Part shown: positions 4,604 through 5,401 of the stretch, piece after piece
Numbering within the stretch: position 1 is the first letter of the stretch
Layout of the letters: each line of letters begins with the position of its first letter
Assembly: GCA_023250795.1 (NCBI GenBank)
Contig: JAHFAB010000155.1
Coordinates: 1-5,401 of the forward strand
Origin: Bacteriovoracaceae bacterium
GTDB taxonomy: Bacteria; Bdellovibrionota; UBA1018
DNA length: 5,401 bases
Direction: 5' to 3'
Made by a program: the position numbers and the translations under genes
The notes under the pieces: model-generated
The model's database searches: none
Told to the model about the DNA's origin: nothing
What the model saw: only the letters and a program-made list of their open reading frames with translations

Positions 4604-5401
4604 ATGCGGGTTTTGTTTTTTATATTATTATTTTTGAATGGGATGAACGCGGTGGCTGGGGAAGAGAGTGCAGAAGCTTGTAATAAATATTTAAATAGTC
4701 CTGATAAAATCAGACTAAGACTAAAGTCTGAAGGCGGTTTTTTTAAACTTTTTGGTGATTTTTTGCTTATTAGAGGGGAAGCGCCTGCCCGAATATCCAT
4801 TGAACAAAATGGAAGAGATCCAAATGAGGTTTTAGTTTCTTACCCCCATGACTTGCAGTCGGAAGAAAAATCAGTGCTTAGAAAACTTTTTATAAGCGAC
4901 GCAGTGGTATCTGTCGATTTATCTCGGGGATTATCTGAAAAGGAGTCGATACGAGAATTGACTTCGATTTTGGAGGGGTTTTTCACTGATACGCTGCCGC
5001 ACCAAGAGATTCACTCGGAGACATTGGCCCAGTTTTTACCCAAGTTGAAATCAAAACCCGCATTGAGAATGGCGTTTAAGATGATCAAACGTTATCAAAG
5101 TTATACCCCAGAAATGATGGCAGCAATTCGAGAGGTGTTAAAAGATAGAGAACAAAGTATTATAATACGGTTTCTGGCAGTTGAGACATTAGAAGAGAGT
5201 CATTCTGCAGATCTTGGTACGTGGCAGAGTTTTTCTGAAATTTTAGAAACCTCTGGTGAAAAACCAGTGTTAGTCACCAGAGTGATCCAAGTGATTACTC
5301 AGAGCTTAAACTTTGCAACAGACGAAGCCCAGCGAGAAGTGATTTTACACACTATTGAAAAGACGAAAATCCCTGAACAATTGGCTTTCTTAGCTGTTAC
5401 G
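4604..5401 (+). CDS. Exported helical protein of unknown function (3' end outside window)
   Basis: ATG 4604 opens a frame that stays open to the last base (266 codons). It follows the phosphodiesterase stop by two bases and has AGGAG (4594-4598) five bases upstream, overlapping that gene's last codons, so the two are almost certainly co-transcribed and coupled. Residues 1-18 are a signal peptide: R2, the hydrophobic run VLFFILLFL, then AVA before G19. The mature protein starts with a mixed region (about 20-110, with one cysteine, C26). From about 110 onward it is predicted, by eye, to be mostly amphipathic helices in pairs, somewhat like HEAT/ARM-type repeats (for example LRMAFKMIKRY and IIIRFLAVETL). 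I do not recognise a family. Its location suggests a periplasmic partner of the phosphodiesterase, which is inference. Confidence 0.82.
   Translation, partial: MRVLFFILLFLNGMNAVAGEESAEACNKYLNSPDKIRLRLKSEGGFFKLFGDFLLIRGEAPARISIEQNGRDPNEVLVSYPHDLQSEEKSVLRKLFISDAVVSVDLSRGLSEKESIRELTSILEGFFTDTLPHQEIHSETLAQFLPKLKSKPALRMAFKMIKRYQSYTPEMMAAIREVLKDREQSIIIRFLAVETLEESHSADLGTWQSFSEILETSGEKPVLVTRVIQVITQSLNFATDEAQREVILHTIEKTKIPEQLAFLAVT

Noticed and set aside
4519..4800. 93-codon minus-strand frame
   Set aside because: It is antisense to the phosphodiesterase end and to the signal-peptide region of the next gene, and has no recognisable features.
5251..5282. 9-bp perfect inverted repeat (CTCTGGTGA / TCACCAGAG) with a 14-base loop
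   Set aside because: It lies inside the open frame at 4604-5401, has no T-tract, and a single stem of this size in coding sequence is not strong evidence of function.

Overview
The window looks like a chromosomal segment from a Gram-negative bacterium of moderate-to-low GC. Two predicted exported proteins (one probable lipoprotein) and an outer-membrane-like β-rich C-terminal domain point to a double membrane. The overall style suggests a former deltaproteobacterium such as Bdellovibrionota, but that placement is a low-confidence impression.

Layout, left to right. (1) 1-683, +: the 3' part of a COG3014-type envelope protein gene, cut by the left edge. (2) 680-2157, -: a three-part HipBST-like toxin-antitoxin module. 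hipB (HTH repressor) overlaps a HipS-like domain, which overlaps a HipT-like Ser/Thr kinase. HipS and HipT are read here as one 431-residue ORF, but the end of HipS is encoded in the -1 frame. This indicates that a one-base deletion fused two formerly overlapping genes, or that the sequence has an error there. (3) 2158-2453: a divergent intergenic region holding three copies of a 22-bp palindrome that are probable HipB operators, a 112-bp imperfect inverted repeat (2276-2387), and a σ70-like promoter for the next gene. (4) 2454-4601, +: a probable lipoprotein of the nucleotide pyrophosphatase/phosphodiesterase branch of the alkaline phosphatase superfamily. All seven expected catalytic and metal-binding residues are visible, followed by a low-complexity linker and a β-strand-rich C-terminal domain. 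(5) 4604-5401, +: an exported helical protein of unknown function, two bases downstream in the same operon and cut by the right edge.

How the genes relate. The toxin module is a self-contained, autoregulated cassette. It sits tail-to-tail with the COG3014 gene (stop codons overlap) and head-to-head with the phosphodiesterase operon. The strongest observation is the HipS/HipT junction: the shifted frame reads LLLNNGEDLIGAVSVHAM-stop, the expected end of a HipS/HipA N-terminal domain, and its stop overlaps an ATG that would begin a HipT with a CxxC...HxxC motif.
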